Shown in pieces: positions 12,049-23,470 of a DNA stretch of 64,000 nucleotides. The DNA comes from Rheum nobile (taxonomy: Eukaryota > Streptophyta > Magnoliopsida > Caryophyllales > Polygonaceae): NCBI GenBank assembly GCA_027886185.1, contig WOAB01000056.1:14694001-14758000 (forward strand), written 5' to 3'. The position numbers and the translations under genes were made by a program. Numbering within the stretch: the first letter of the stretch is position 1; every line of letters begins with the position of its first letter. Below the pieces are notes generated by a model. The model did no database searches. It saw nothing but the letters and a program-made list of their open reading frames with translations, and was not told the origin of the DNA.

Positions 12049-12260
12049 CTGAAACGATGATATAAGGTCTGAAATAAGCAAATATTTTTGGAATTGTGCT
12101 CAAATTGACTGAAATGTGCATATATGGACTGAATACATATATGGACTGAACTGTTTACTGAAACGATGATATATGGTCTGAAATGTGCAAAAATGGACTG
12201 AAATATGTACATCTGGACTGAACTGTACATATACTAACTGAAAGTTTTGGGCATACATAC
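12049..12260. repeat. Short degenerate tandem repeats filling intron 3 of the Ulp1 gene
   Basis: On the plus strand ATGGACTGAA recurs about every 20-30 bases, mixed with GAAATGTGCA. On the sense strand each unit ends TTTCAG or TTCAG, so the intron contains several candidate 3' splice sites. The one used in the model (after CATCGTTTCAG at 12049) keeps frame. Confidence 0.75.
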
Positions 12261-13854
12261 TTCATCAGTCTCAGTCTCTTCGGACTCTCCCTCTTTGGAC
12301 TCATTGTCTTCGTCATCTTCAGACTCCATCTTTTCCTCTTCATCATTTGCTTCAGACTCCGTCTTTGCCTCCCTCATGCTCTGCTGGTGTTGGGTGATGT
12401 TGGGTTCATTATCACTGTTAACCTTCCCAGAGAGCTCCTGTTGTGTACTGATGTCTTGATCACTGGATGAAGATGCCCCTGTTCTAGGAGCTTTGCCTCT
12501 TATGAACTTGTTTAACTCAATAAATTCCTCCCTTAGAGCATGCATCATTTCATGCAATTCATTCAAACAACACATAAATTGCCTTGGGTCGAAACCCTCA
12601 ATGTTTCCAGCTTGCCCTCCCTTACCAACTCTCTTGGCCTTTTTACCAGCATTTTTTCTTTTGGGCTTCAAGTGCTTAACAATCTCATCCAAGGATTTGT
12701 GTCCTTCCTCCTCCGGGAAATAACAGCTTTCTCCCAAGTCCTCTCCGTCCTCCTCAACAAGGATCTGTTTAGCAGGGAAATTCCCCTCTAGGGCAGCAGA
12801 AATCACATCCAAGCTTGGCCTAATAGATTTAAGCCACCTCACACCTCGGGGCTACACATCTTTATTCAGCTTTTGGGCAAATGTTCTGCCAATATGGGGC
12901 ACTGCCTCATACAACCATATCTGAAACAAACAGAATTGGAATTAATCCACAATTATGAACAGAGGCATTAACCTTTCTCAGTTTTACATACTCAACTACT
13001 AACTCATTACCTGAAACACTATCGGGAAACCCCGTATGGTGTATCCTGCTTTGGCATTGTCTGAAACTGCAAGTGCAGCCTGAACTGACTCCATTCTTGT
13101 GTCCAAAGCAGAAGCCAGACTTTGATGGAGGTCAAGATATGCACTCCTACCCCATGGGAAATTATTGAAACGATCTAAGTCTTGGGTCAATTTCACATGT
13201 AAGGGTCTGACCTTCCTTTTCTTATCACCCCTAAGTACAACACCCTCAAGAATTAACAACAAGGCCATCTTCAGCTTATATACATTGTCCTCCCGATAGG
13301 ATAAGAACTTGGTTAAAATGTTAGCAATAGTAATACTCCTCACACCAAAAAATTCAAACACTGCATTCTTATCCTGCATACTGTCCTCCTCATCGGGCAT
13401 CCCACAATTCAGTCCTGTTATTAGCCTAAACTCCTCTATTGAAAACCTACATGGTTGTCCACCAAGATCATACCATGTCTCAAACTGCTTTTTTGTGTCA
13501 AGTTGCCTAAACAAGACATGGTGAATCAGTTGTGCATACAGTTTCATATTTTTCATTATTTTGATTATTGGGCCAAAGGGCCCCTGCATAACTGTCTGCC
13601 AGTCTGTTCGAGTTAGCGTGTTCTCGATACAAGAAAGATACTGAAGCCTTGAGTTCTGATTTATCCGACCAAAAAACAACTCCTCAGAATGCCACTTGTA
13701 ACTTATCTGTAATGAATGACATTCACATATACATGACATGTGAGAATGACTTTCATATTCACATAAAAGAGATGCACCATCTTACTTTGTCAGGTAAAGA
13801 TATATGTTTTCAGGATACAAAATAAATTGTCAGACTACATTGCGGTTTGCTAGG

Positions 13855-13943
13855 ACAAATGGAAGTTGTTGAGGATAAGTCTTTACCCTAGAGTATAACT
13901 TACACTTTTGTATCAACAAATGGAAGTTGTTGAGGATAAGTCT
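13855..13943. repeat. 28-bp direct repeat in intron 1 of the Ulp1 gene
   Basis: Two identical copies of ACAAATGGAAGTTGTTGAGG and the eight following bases begin about 61 bases apart (13855 and 13916). The motif ACTTACTTTGTCAGGTAA also recurs on both sides of the pair. Nothing else coding is seen in intron 1. Confidence 0.8.
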
Positions 13944-14785
13944 AACATTCTAACCACAGAACAAATACATAACATTCATATTCACATAAACCCTAAAACT
14001 TACTTTGTCAGGTAAGATAATTCGTTTCGTCAGAATATAATTTCGTTTATCAGGCCATATGGATGTAACAGTTTAGGCTACTATAAATTTTGCACATCTC
14101 TCCGTGTTCTGTTTATCACAGAGCAAATCATGCTCTCATTTTCACATAAGCCTAATTTTAGCATGCATCACATTCAGACAAAAAATTGTTTTTTTTTCTA
14201 CAGAAAATTAAGAGTTTGAGAAGATCACTAACCCCGCCAACCATTTTCGATGGCTCCTTCCTCAACCTCTTGGCTTTTGGTTCTTCAGCCATTCTCGGTT
14301 TCTTCTTCTGCATCGAAACGACTGGACTTGGTGATTCTTCTTCCTCTGACGAACTGTAGGCTCTCTTCTTTCGGCCACTCGCCACTGGAGCCGCCTTCGC
14401 ATTCGCGCTCTCCTCAACCCTTCTATTCGACTCTGTAGAACCATTCGGATTCTGCTTCTTCACTCTGGCTTTCGCAGACTGCAAACCTCTAGTCCTCACC
14501 ATTGTCGATCTAGGGCTTCAGAAAGGGCTTCACAAAGGGCTTCAAAAATGGTTGAACAAAGGGCTTCTCGCCTTTGGGGATTTAGGATTTGCTGTGAGGA
14601 ATACGCTTCAGGAGTTCAGGGATGAAAGGAAAAAAGGTTCTTCAGCGGAGAACATTAATTGGGGAAGATGAGAAGTGCTACCGGTTGAACAGGTATATAA
14701 TTAGGCTTACTCATATAACCGTTTTACACTTAACTGCATCTTAAGCACTTTTACTTATTTTGATAAAGGTTTATTCAGATTTTAT

Positions 14786-14900
14786 TTTACCTTTTTTGTT
14801 TTCAAAAGTGTTGCAACTTTATGGCATATTTGCAATACTTTCTAAAATCTGATATTTATGCAAATGGCCTATGGAATTCTGATAGTTTTTGCAATTCTCC
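14786..14900 (-). repeat. Right terminal inverted repeat of MULE1
   Basis: Read from the right end inward, it aligns with the left end of MULE2 (22029 onward). Shared blocks are AATTGCAAAAACTA, CCATTTGCA, ATATCAG, TATTGCAAA and ATAAAGTTG in the same order and spacing. It marks the outer boundary of MULE1 upstream of the Ulp1 gene start. Confidence 0.75.
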
Positions 14901-14949
14901 CTTCTAAAAATTATGTAAATATTACTCTTTCTTTCTCTAACACGTAATA

Positions 14950-15460
14950 CTCCATCCGTTAAGAAACAAGTGTCATTTTAACCTTCAATTTTTGTTAAAA
15001 ATAATTGTCATTTTATAGAGTTTTAGGTAATGATTTATTGGTGAGTTACAATATGTTTTTAGAAGTTATACATATTGATATAATCTATGCAAATTCTCTT
15101 TATTCAGTGGTTAAAAATAAGGTGAGTAGTTATTAAATTGTAAATTTCATAAAAAATTATACTCTCTCTATTATGCAATATGTGTCATTTTAGCTTTTGA
15201 CACAACTATTAAGAAATGCAATAATTAAGCTAAAATATTACAATTTTTTTTAAATCTACACTTTAGTAATTATCCATATCATTTTAACCAATGAATGAAG
15301 ACAATTTGCATAGATATTGTCAACATGTGCAAATTTTAATAACATACGTCGAACTCACCAATATATCATTATCTAAACGACTAAAACTCTAAAATGACAA
15401 ATATTTCTTAACAAAAAATCGAAGGCTAAAATGACACTTATTTCTTAACGGGTGAATTAG
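14950..15460. mobile_element. Stowaway/mariner-type MITE (copy A, interleaved)
   Basis: Left end CTCCATCCGTTAAGAAACAA pairs with the inverted right end near 15398-15460 (reverse complement CACCCGTTAAGAAATAAG). Complementarity continues inward for more than 100 bases. TA flanks both ends, as expected for Stowaway. The loop contains the left end of copy B. Confidence 0.75.
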
Positions 15461-15536
15461 TATTTTAGCTTAATGATTGTATTTTCTAATAGTTGTGTCA
15501 AAGACCAAAATGACACTTATTACCTAACATGTGGAG
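15162..15536. mobile_element. Stowaway-type MITE (copy B, interleaved with A)
   Basis: The left end CTCTCTCTATTATGCAATAT pairs with the reverse complement of the right end, CTCCACATGTTAGGTAATAA. The shared interior includes GTGTCATTTT and TTTGACACAACTATTA. TA flanks both ends. The left end lies inside copy A and the right end lies outside it. Confidence 0.7.
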
Positions 15537-15571
15537 TATTTAATGCATACTCCAATTCTCATTACAACTAA

Positions 15572-15779
15572 GACCCTGTTTGGTATGTCAATAGTGACAG
15601 CGACATCGGTTGACATAGTGGTAGCGTTTGAAACGCTACTGAATATGAAAAAGTACCATTGAAACGTTACTAAATATGAAAAACTATCTCTACCGTTACT
15701 TATCAAACATAATTATTACTTTTAAAACGCTAAACGCTACTTCAAACGCTAGCGTTTGAAGACCTTGTCAAACACACTC
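15572..15779. mobile_element. Small Tourist-like MITE
   Basis: 208 bp with imperfect terminal inverted repeats (GACCCTGTTTGG and reverse-complemented GAGTGTGTTTGAC), flanked by TAA on both sides. The interior has several GCGTTTGAAACGCTAC-like inverted motifs. No coding capacity. Confidence 0.7.
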
Positions 15780-15844
15780 TAAGTAAGAGTGTTTTTGGAA
15801 AGAATAAAAATTTATATATTTGTAAATTGCTAAAAGGACAATTA

Positions 15845-16156
15845 GTGTTTATTTGGTTGAATGTGGGAAGTGTAATTCCTATAAAGTTACTTCATGTGAA
15901 ATCAAAACATGGGAATTTAAATTCATGGGAATTGGTAAATTATGTTTGGTTAAAATCTAAATCATGGGAAATACGGGAGAATAAAATCTTACTCACCCCT
16001 CCCTAGGTGATTGCGCTTTCTATGTTTTGTAGGAATTAAAAACCTCATGAATTAAATATATGCATTTTTCAAAAATAAAAAGACCAACCAAACACATGAT
16101 ATCACTTCCCAAGTAATTTAAAATCATAACAATTTACTTTTCAACCAAACGAGTCC
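15845..16156. mobile_element. Tourist-like MITE, copy 1 (upstream of host gene)
   Basis: 312 bp, flanked by TTA at 15842-15844 and 16157-16159. Ends share TTTGGTTGAA in inverted orientation. The body closely matches copy 2 at 21743-28439, for example the block TCCCTCCCTAGGTGATTGC. The TTA duplication and ends point to the PIF/Harbinger superfamily. Confidence 0.82.
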
Positions 16157-16159
16157 TTA

Positions 16160-16516
16160 AAGTTTAACTGTATTTGATTAGAGACAATTATCCCAAATTA
16201 AAGATTAATGACTTCTTTGAATTAAATATTGAGATAAAAAAATGCATTATAACCAAACAATTATAATTATTGGAGTGAGTATAAGTATGTACTTCGTTTC
16301 GTAATCGAGGAATCTCTTTTCTTCATGTGATTGCTTGCTTGTTAACACATATGGAGACTTAACACATAAAAAAGTCTACACCTGGCTCACCTGCAAGTCC
16401 CTGTTAAAACCTAACAGCCCAGCCATCGAATTCCCTTCGCCACTACCTAAACTCCTCCCTCCTCAAATCGAAACTCGAAAGATTCTGGTTTTCTATCTCT
16501 CACTCTCTTTGATCCA
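16160..16516 (+). promoter_or_regulatory. 5' flank and leader of the host gene
   Basis: AT-rich to about 16330, then pyrimidine-rich toward the start codon (CTCCCTCCTC, CTCTCACTCTCTTTGATCC), as in plant leaders. A weak TATAAG lies near 16279. The MITE copy 1 ends only about 360 bases upstream of the ATG, so promoter elements may overlap it. Confidence 0.4.
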
Positions 16517-19500
16517 ATGGCCTCCAATGGAGCTCCCGTGGTTGGTCTACCTAACTCCCCCGTCTTTCTGTCCTTTACTGAAGAGCTAAGATGATTCTGA
16601 TGCCGTATTGTTGTTGTTGTGCAGAGAGATGATGGTGCCACGGAGAACAGTCTCGAGCGGATTAAGCGCCAATTAACTTCTGCTTCTGGCCGGAATTTGT
16701 TGCAGGGACCCCTTCTCAAGCGATCTGAAACTGTAATTTCATTATCCCTTTCCTTCTATCTGGGCTTTGATGATTTCGGTCCTCCTTTTTCTTGATGCCT
16801 ATTTGAAGAGAGGGTAAATAGACGAGAAGTCGAATCGGTGTGTGACTCGATTTCACTTCAATGCAACGTGTGTGTGAATATGTCGCTCAGTTTTGGAATG
16901 ATTTGAAATTTTGTGAAAAAAGATTGGCCGAGTTTGATTCCAGCATAACTGATATTGAAGACTGGAATGCGAATCGTAAGTTATTATTTTGAATGAGATT
17001 AGCTGATTTAGTAATTAGAGAAGGTCCAATTGTATGATCTGGGAATAATATTTTGACAATTACTTGGCTTCAAACTTTTCTTGAAGGTGTTTATCCCAAG
17101 CTTCAAACTTTTGAGAATTATTATGCACCCACTTTAAAGGTCATGCTCTTGGAAATTCATGATGAAGCATAATTTGCTGTTATAGGGTTCTTAGGAGTTA
17201 GGATGTTATTTAGTCGTGGAAGTTATCACCCCTGTGAGCCATGACCATTCCTGTACTTTGTTGCTTCATGAAACCACTTACTGCTAATGCTACCAATACT
17301 TTGAATCGTGGAGGTGTGAAAGTGAGACAAATTTGTCCATTTTACCCACTTGGGAGCATGAAACTTAAATGAGGTTTTGCACGAGAAATGTGGTTGCTAC
17401 CTTTAAACACATATATTTCTCCCTATTCCCTTGAATATTTCGTAGGAATTTAATTAATCATTCACATACACAAAAGATTATTATATCTGTCATTGTTTGC
17501 TCCTCAACTTCCATTTTGAAACGAACAGCTGGGCATGGGAAACATTAATTACGACATACTGACAAATAACCTAATGGTATTTACTATTTAGTGTATTTAG
17601 TTTCCTGTATGATACGATGTAAACTTGCGTATTGGATCTGATGGTATTTAGGGTATGTTTGGTAAACATACTTTTGCTTAATATGGTAACTTATATATGG
17701 CCTAATAACATATAAGTTAACTGATATGGATCCCTTATATGGCATGAATGATACTAGCCAAACAATTGACCCCCTGTGAACAAATTCGCACAAGATTTAA
17801 GGGATAACTGTGTACAATTGACCCCTGCACCCCCTCTGGTGTGGGACTCTACAGGGTGTATCTCATCTCCACTTACATTCATGCACATCTAAATAAATGC
17901 CTTCTTGATTGCCATTTATTAATAAGTATGCTATGCTACCCGCTTTGAACAGTTAAGGAAATGGAATGAACGATGGCTGATCCTAGACCCCACTACTGGG
18001 AAAATGGAATACAAGTAAGTTTTGAATTTAACCAACTTTAGGTATGCTTCTCTAGCATCAGCATGATCCCTGTCTAGCAGTTGAAGATTTTCGGCAGAAA
18101 ACTATACATTCACTTGATTACTGATTTATACAAAAAGAGCATGACTCATTTTATGCACACTCAATGTCTTCAGGATGAGGAGAAATGATCCAGCAGTTAA
18201 GGGAACCATTGTATTTGATGCAAATAGCATAATTTCCTTGTCCCCTGTGAACTTCCAGTAAGATATAAATTAGTAAGCAGCTATGACTTATTTTGTACAT
18301 TCAACTTCCACTCATTTGTTTGCTTAATTTGCATGTTTCAGAGGATTGCCAAAGTACGATGGCTGCTGTTTCTGTATCCATCATAATGTTCTCACTGTTT
18401 ACTTTTGAAATAGTTAAGCTGTATATACTTGTTCTGAGGATGATCTGATGTAAAATTGTCAAGTTGGAGAATTCTATCATGGCTGTTCCTTTACTGTGCC
18501 ATTCAGATATTGGAACCCCACAAAAAAAAGACTATTTCCTCTGTGCAGAAACTCCTGGGGCAGCAAGGGCCTGGGTCTCAACTTTGAAGTGAGTTTTTAT
18601 TAGTTCTTTCTCTTATTGTCTTTTCTTATTTATGTTTTCTTCTGTCCTTGCTTTCTTATTTTTTGATTATAAGCAGTATTATATTCTGAATGTCCATCCC
18701 ATTTGCGCATACTGACATGACTTACATATGTGGACGGAAATTAGAAAAAAAGAAGAAGAAAAAGCCTTAACAGTGGAAAGTGGAAACTGATTGATGAGGC
18801 ACGCAATTTACATGATTTTTATGCGTAGAACTTGTGTTTGGCTCTTCCTTACCTGGCAAAAATGGTTGAAGTGAGTGACGTTGAAATGACTCTGATCTGG
18901 AAGGGGTTATTATGGGGCAGAAAACATGAATCTTAACCTCACATTTCTGGGCCATCTGGACACCTGGGCATGGGCTGAGGGTCTACTTCTATCAGATGTG
19001 CACTATCTCCTTTTCAGACTGTTTTATGTTTCCCATATTTTTTTTGTATAATCCTTTCTACTTCAAGTGCTTACCAATCTTTTCTTCTACCAACTGCTAT
19101 ATAACAAATAGTGCCACTCAGCTGGTCTTAAAGGCACACAAAGAGGCTGTCAATTCATTAAGTGGTAGTGGATCTACCAACCTTGGAACAGTTGCTACTG
19201 TTGTTGCTGCTGCCAATGCAACAACACTAGAAGCTTCCAAAGAAATTGAGGCAGCCATGCGTGTTTCCCTTCGAAATGCTCTCGGCACAATGCTGAACAA
19301 ATCTCCTGATGGGCAAATGGATGACCTAACGATCATGAAGGTATAATTTTACAATCAGAATTGAATTTCATGCCAGATTATTATTTTTTATGATTTTTTT
19401 TATTTGATCCTAGATTCTATTGGAGCAAGCTCATTGTTTACATTTTTTTCGGACTTCTTATGAGTAGCCATTTATATGTTATATTCTGTAGGTTTTATCT

Positions 19501-21247
19501 ATAGTATTTCATTCAATAGTTACGTAATATTCTTGAAAAGGCAGAGTGTTGCTTAAGACTTAATTTTTCTTCAGAGGAACAAATGTATATAATTCTTGTG
19601 GGATCATTGTCATTGCCAAAAAGAATGAATGTCACTTTGGTGTGACAATGGGTTGACGGATTTTTGATTAATAAATAGATGCTTGTAAGAATTGTTCTCA
19701 TGGAATTCCTGGTTAGAGGATTAAGACAAATTTTCTATTCATATCCACTTGTTCTGATCTCTGTATAAACCTTGGATGTTTGGCCTGCAACTATTTTGTC
19801 ATATCCTACTCATTGTAGGTTTATTGTTCTACTTTTCTTATTCAGGAAACGATGCGGGTGAAAGATGAAGAATTACAAAACTTGGCGAGAGAGCTCCGTG
19901 CCCGGGATTCAACAATAAGGGAAATAGCAGAGAAACTCTCTGATACGGCTGAAGCTGCTGAGTCTGCAGCATCTGCAGCTCACATAATGGATGACCAGAG
20001 GAGACTTGTTTGTGCTGAAATGGAGCGACTGAAAGAAGCTTCAGATAAGCAAATGGAGGCAGCTATGCTTAAGGTGCCCTTATCCATTCTCCATAACCAT
20101 CTTCTTTTGCTTGATGCCGTGTTACTATTCAAAATATGCTCAATATGAAAAACATGGACTGTTAGAAGCCTTCTCCTAGTTGCTTTCTTTTATTCTGGAA
20201 CATCAGTTTGTCACTTATTGTTAGTGGTTTCTAACTTGCATTCATTTGACCGAGTGTGCAGCTCAAAGAGTATGAAAATAAGTTTGCCACCCTATCTAGA
20301 GATATAGAACAACTGACTAAACAGAGAAACGAGGCTCACCAGGAGGCACATCTATGGAGAACTGAACTTGCAAAAGCTAGGGACCGTATGTTGGTACTAG
20401 AAGCAAGTGTTGTGAGAGCTGAGGAGAAGGTCAGGATTGCAGAATCAGATGCTGAGGCCAAAATAAAGGATTCAGCACAGAAAGAATCAACAGCTGTGAA
20501 AGAAAAGCAAGAACTTCTAGCATATGTTAGTGCATTAAAAGCAGAACTGAAGAGGTAAATCATCAGGAACTGTTGTCAAGTTTCATTAGTCTGTCTCCTG
20601 TGCATTGTATCCTAAGATATCATGTTTCATTTCTCTTATCTTCACAAAATTTTGAACTAAAATGACTGATCATCTCACTCAATGAAAGACAATAAGATCG
20701 TTTAGGGGAGATAAATAACTGAATTGTGAGTTAAAAGCTACAGAGGCAAAACTGAAAGACAGTGACTTCTGCATGCAGATCTACATTGCATCGATATTCC
20801 TAATTGGTTGGTTGGTTGCATCTGCTTCTTTGAAGTTCAAATATTGGCAAAACTGATGGATCCTTTGTTCTGATCTACAGACAGAAGAGCAACACAAACC
20901 CTATTTTTGAGAAGACAGAATCATGCTCAGACATCAGTGATGCATGTTCCCTGACAAAGCACGTTGACTCGGGGGATGACAATGTGGACAAAGCATGCCT
21001 TAGCGTTTCTTCAAGAGAAGTTCCTGTTGCAGAGCAAGGTGTAGTTCACGTCTCAGAAGTAGACCAAGCAACCACTAACATCAGATCAGTTGGAAGTGGT
21101 CAATGGAATGATATACAGGCTACAGAGGCAAGCATTTCTGACGTTAGAGAGGTGGAAAGAAGCAGCCTAGACATCCCCGTTGTCACGTCACCAGTTTCTA
21201 CCCAAAATGACCAAGATCCTGACACTACACATCCACACCAACCTTGA
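16517..21247 (+). CDS. PH-domain coiled-coil protein, plant SWAP70/DEF6-like family (host gene, 10 exons)
   Basis: Exons: 16517-16540, 16625-16732, 17953-18014, 18174-18257, 18342-18373, 18507-18588, 19112-19340, 19846-20073, 20262-20554, 20881-21247. All introns are GT-AG and frame is kept throughout: 1509 nt, 502 residues, no stop. A PH domain occupies about residues 30-130 (GPLLKRSETLRKWNERWLIL to the conserved Trp in ARAWVSTL) and would bind phosphoinositides at membranes. A long coiled coil follows (about 215-380). The C-terminus is Ser/Thr-rich and probably disordered. Plant homologues are annotated as SWAP70-like or 'differentially expressed in FDCP 6 homolog'; rice members are reported as Rac/Rop exchange factors in immunity, so that role is only inferred. 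Exon 1 (eight codons) is the least certain part. This is the only clearly intact host gene in the window. Confidence 0.9.
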
Positions 21248-21739
21248 GCATCTAACCCGAAACAAGTTTATCATCCTGAGTTTTACTGGGTAATCATATA
21301 CAAGAACCGGGTACTAGCAAAAACCCGAAAAAAGATGGGAGTTTCTTGGAAACCTATTTACTTGTGCCTTAGTTTGGGAGCATATGTATGTGTACAGCAA
21401 AGTCTTAGGCATTACTGAACTCGAAAATCTGATGACACGAACCTTATTTCTTCTACAAGGCTGTGTTGCATTGTTATCTATGAGATTTTATGCATTCTGA
21501 ACGGTTGTAATTTGTTGGAGTTGCCTAGTTTTGTGCTGTTTGTGTCATTTTTCGGGGTTGTGCAACTCGTGCTACTGAACTCATTGCTGGAAGAAGTTTT
21601 TGGGATGCATACTAGACTCAATAGTTGTTTTATGCATGCGAAACTCTTTTAGCTTTACTGTAAGGATTTTTTTCTTGCATTTCTTTATACTCCTTATTGA
21701 TGACGATAATGCTGATTGCCTCCTCGATAATTTGTTCCA
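21248..21739 (+). other. 3' UTR and flank of the host gene
   Basis: No other gene is seen. The stretch is T-rich, as plant 3' UTRs are. No clean AATAAA hexamer stands out, only near-matches. Tourist MITE copy 2 begins at 21743. Confidence 0.5.
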
Positions 21740-22304
21740 TTACCAGTGCTCGTTTGGTTGAACGTGGAAAGTGTAATTTCTAGGAAGTTATTTCATGTGA
21801 AATCAAAACATGAGAATTTGAATTCATGAGAATTGATAAATTATGTTTTGTTAAAATCTAAATCATGGGAAATATGGAAAAGAAAATCTTACCCATCCCT
21901 CCCTAGGTGATTGCACTTTCTATATTTTGTAGGATTTTGAAAATTCCAAAAATTAGATATATGCATTTTTAAAAAATAAAAAAACAATCAAATACATATA
22001 TTTGATATCACTTACCAAGTAATTTAAAGGTGGAATTGCAAAAACTACCAGAATTTCAAAGCCCATTTGCAAAAATATCAGGTTTTGAAAAATATTGCAA
22101 AACTATCATAAAGTTGTAAAAGTTGGTTTTCAGGAAAAAAAAATCATATTTTCCTTTATCTTTTCTTTTGTAAAAATTATACTTTTAAGAAAGGCTAATT
22201 ATACTTAACAATTAATTGATTATCCATTTAAGCTTTTCTGAAAACAATCACAAAAAACAACAAAGCCCTAGTTCGAGACCTTTCAAAAAAAATTTGCAGC
22301 TGCC

Positions 22305-22720
22305 ATGGACGATTTAAGCTTTTCCTCGTCGTCTCCAATCTCCCCGCCTCCTTCGCCGTCGGCTCTAATCTCCGCCTCCCCCGCCGTCGGCTCCAATCTC
22401 TGCCTCCCTCGCCGTCGGCTCCAAGCTCCCCGGCGCCATGGTCTCCTACCTCGACTCTGCCCGATCTCCGCCTCCCTCCGATTTAAGCTTTTCTGAAGAT
22501 CTCCGCCTCCCTCGCCGTCGGCTCCAATCTCCGCCTCCCTCGTCGTCGGCTCCAAGCTCCCCGGCGCCATGGTCTCCTACCTCGACTCTGCCCCGATCTC
22601 CGCCTCCCTCTGATTTAAGCTTTTCTGAAGATCTCTGCCTCCCTCGCCGTCGGCTCCAAGCTCCCCGGCGCCATGGTCTCCTACCTCGACTCTGCCCTGA
22701 TCTGCGCCGAGGACCCCATC
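22305..22720. repeat. GC-rich imperfect tandem repeat near the left end of MULE2
   Basis: The block beginning CTCCAAGCTCCCCGGCGCCA occurs at 22419, 22550 and 22654. Between copies are CCGCCTCCCTCGCCGTCGG and GATTTAAGCTTTTCTGAAG repeats. One frame is open and begins MDDLSFSSSSPISPPPSPS, but it is low complexity. It looks like an amplified captured 5' exon. Pack-MULEs are known to favour GC-rich captures near their ends. Confidence 0.75.
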
Positions 22721-22904
22721 CACATTGTTGCCATCAGAACAAGGTTGAGTGCCAGAATCCTTGCTGTCCCCATTGCCCTCTATGTGTTCGATGAAATGCA
22801 TGTAAGAAGGAAAAAAGGGTTGAATCTGTGCAATTTGGGGTGATGATTACTCTTTGTGATTAGGCTTGTATACCTGCTGTTGGAATAATGAAGTGGTCCT
22901 GATT

Positions 22905-23163
22905 GCAGTGCCTTGGCTAATGAAGGCCGAAAGTCAGAAGCTATTGAATGTTTAAGGAAGGCTGCTGCATATATCGAATTTGGTGGGAGAGAGCATGGAG
23001 GAGCTTCTCAACAGGGATTATTGAGGCTGGCAAGAGAGCAGGCCACGCAATTTGTGGCTGATACATCAGTGGCATGGAGGAGCTTCTCAACAGGGACGAC
23101 GACACAAGCAAAGATTCCCAAAATACTGGCTCTATGCAGCAAGGTAAACTTCAGATTCTCATA
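22905..23163 (+). pseudogene. Captured exon-like fragment, source gene unknown
   Basis: An exon-like stretch follows a TGATTGCAG acceptor and ends before a CAGCAAG|GTAAAC donor. It reads GRKSEAIECLRKAAAYIEFG and continues open for about 80 codons. A 24-base block, CATGGAGGAGCTTCTCAACA plus four bases, occurs twice (about 22994 and 23073), so part was duplicated after capture. I do not recognise the source. The codon use is coding-like, but no domain can be named. Confidence 0.4.
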
Positions 23164-23332
23164 GTAGTTTTGTGTTAAGGTCTCATGTTTCCCCTCCAAA
23201 TCGGTATGAGTGATATTCTCTCCATAAGAAGCCTACATAAGCATTCACTAGCTACAATGGTTTTAATATCTCTTCTACTTTTTTATTCTTTAGCGCCACT
23301 TCTTCTGTATCATTTTATAATTGTTGTTGCAA

Positions 23333-23470
23333 ATGAGGAGAGCAAGAGGTTTTGGAGGTCGTTTTGCTAAGAAAAACGAGGCTGATGCATCAAACCATGC
23401 CTCTGAAGGCGAAGGCTCTATGGCCCAAGAGTCACATGAAGAACAGTCAAATGCCTACAAGGGACGTTAA
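23333..23470 (+). pseudogene. Captured C-terminal fragment of an NF-YA transcription factor
   Basis: In frame from ATG at 23333 it reads MRRARGFGGRFAKKNEADAS, continues about 25 residues and ends in TAA at 23468-23470. RRARGxGGRF followed by a Lys-rich stretch is the end of the conserved DNA-binding part of NF-YA, the subunit that contacts CCAAT boxes. The preceding conserved HESRH segment is not intact; a degraded echo may lie near 23225-23262. About 250 bases of 3'-UTR-like sequence follow. There is no start or activation domain, so this is a captured tail and not a working gene. Confidence 0.62.

Larger units (their letters stand above)
10113..14502 (-). pseudogene. DUF1985-Ulp1 (C48-type) SUMO-protease-like gene, seven exons, one in-frame TAG
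   Basis: Likely a MULE-borne Ulp1-like cysteine protease. Exons: 14502-14233, 13706-13011, 12920-12261, 12048-11198, 11001-10911, 10824-10346, 10260-10113. All introns are GT-AG, all junctions keep frame, and the total is 3195 nt (1065 codons). Exon 1 is basic with NLS-like runs (AKRLRKEPSK). Exon 2 is a DUF1985 domain (WYDLGGQPCRFSIEEFRLIT). Exons 3-4 are acidic and repetitive, with a basic KSRRRKG patch. Exons 6-7 hold the Ulp1 core: His in EYHWFALEIDL, Asp in VYDCNVD and Cys in GDCGVYTLKYIELL, all catalytic residues present. The only defect is TAG at 12854-12852 in exon 3 (NKDV*PRGV). It may be a recent mutation, or the intron choice there may differ. Type C48 specificity for SUMO is inferred from family only. 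Confidence 0.82.
8787..14900 (-). mobile_element. MULE1: Mutator-like element carrying a Ulp1 protease gene (left part missing)
   Basis: The right terminus at about 14786-14900, read from the outside inward, begins GGAGAATTGCAAAAACTATC and matches the left terminus of MULE2 over roughly 100 bases. Inside are a transposase-like N-terminal exon and a DUF1985-Ulp1 gene, both on the minus strand. That gene pair is what is known of Kaonashi-type (KI) MULEs. No matching left terminus is visible between the Tat LTR and the first exon, which fits the Tat element having inserted into MULE1. Confidence 0.65.

Noticed and set aside
22283..22801. Opposing open frames in the GC-rich tandem block
   Set aside because: Tandem repeats of a length near a multiple of three keep several frames open by chance; only a captured-exon origin is claimed.
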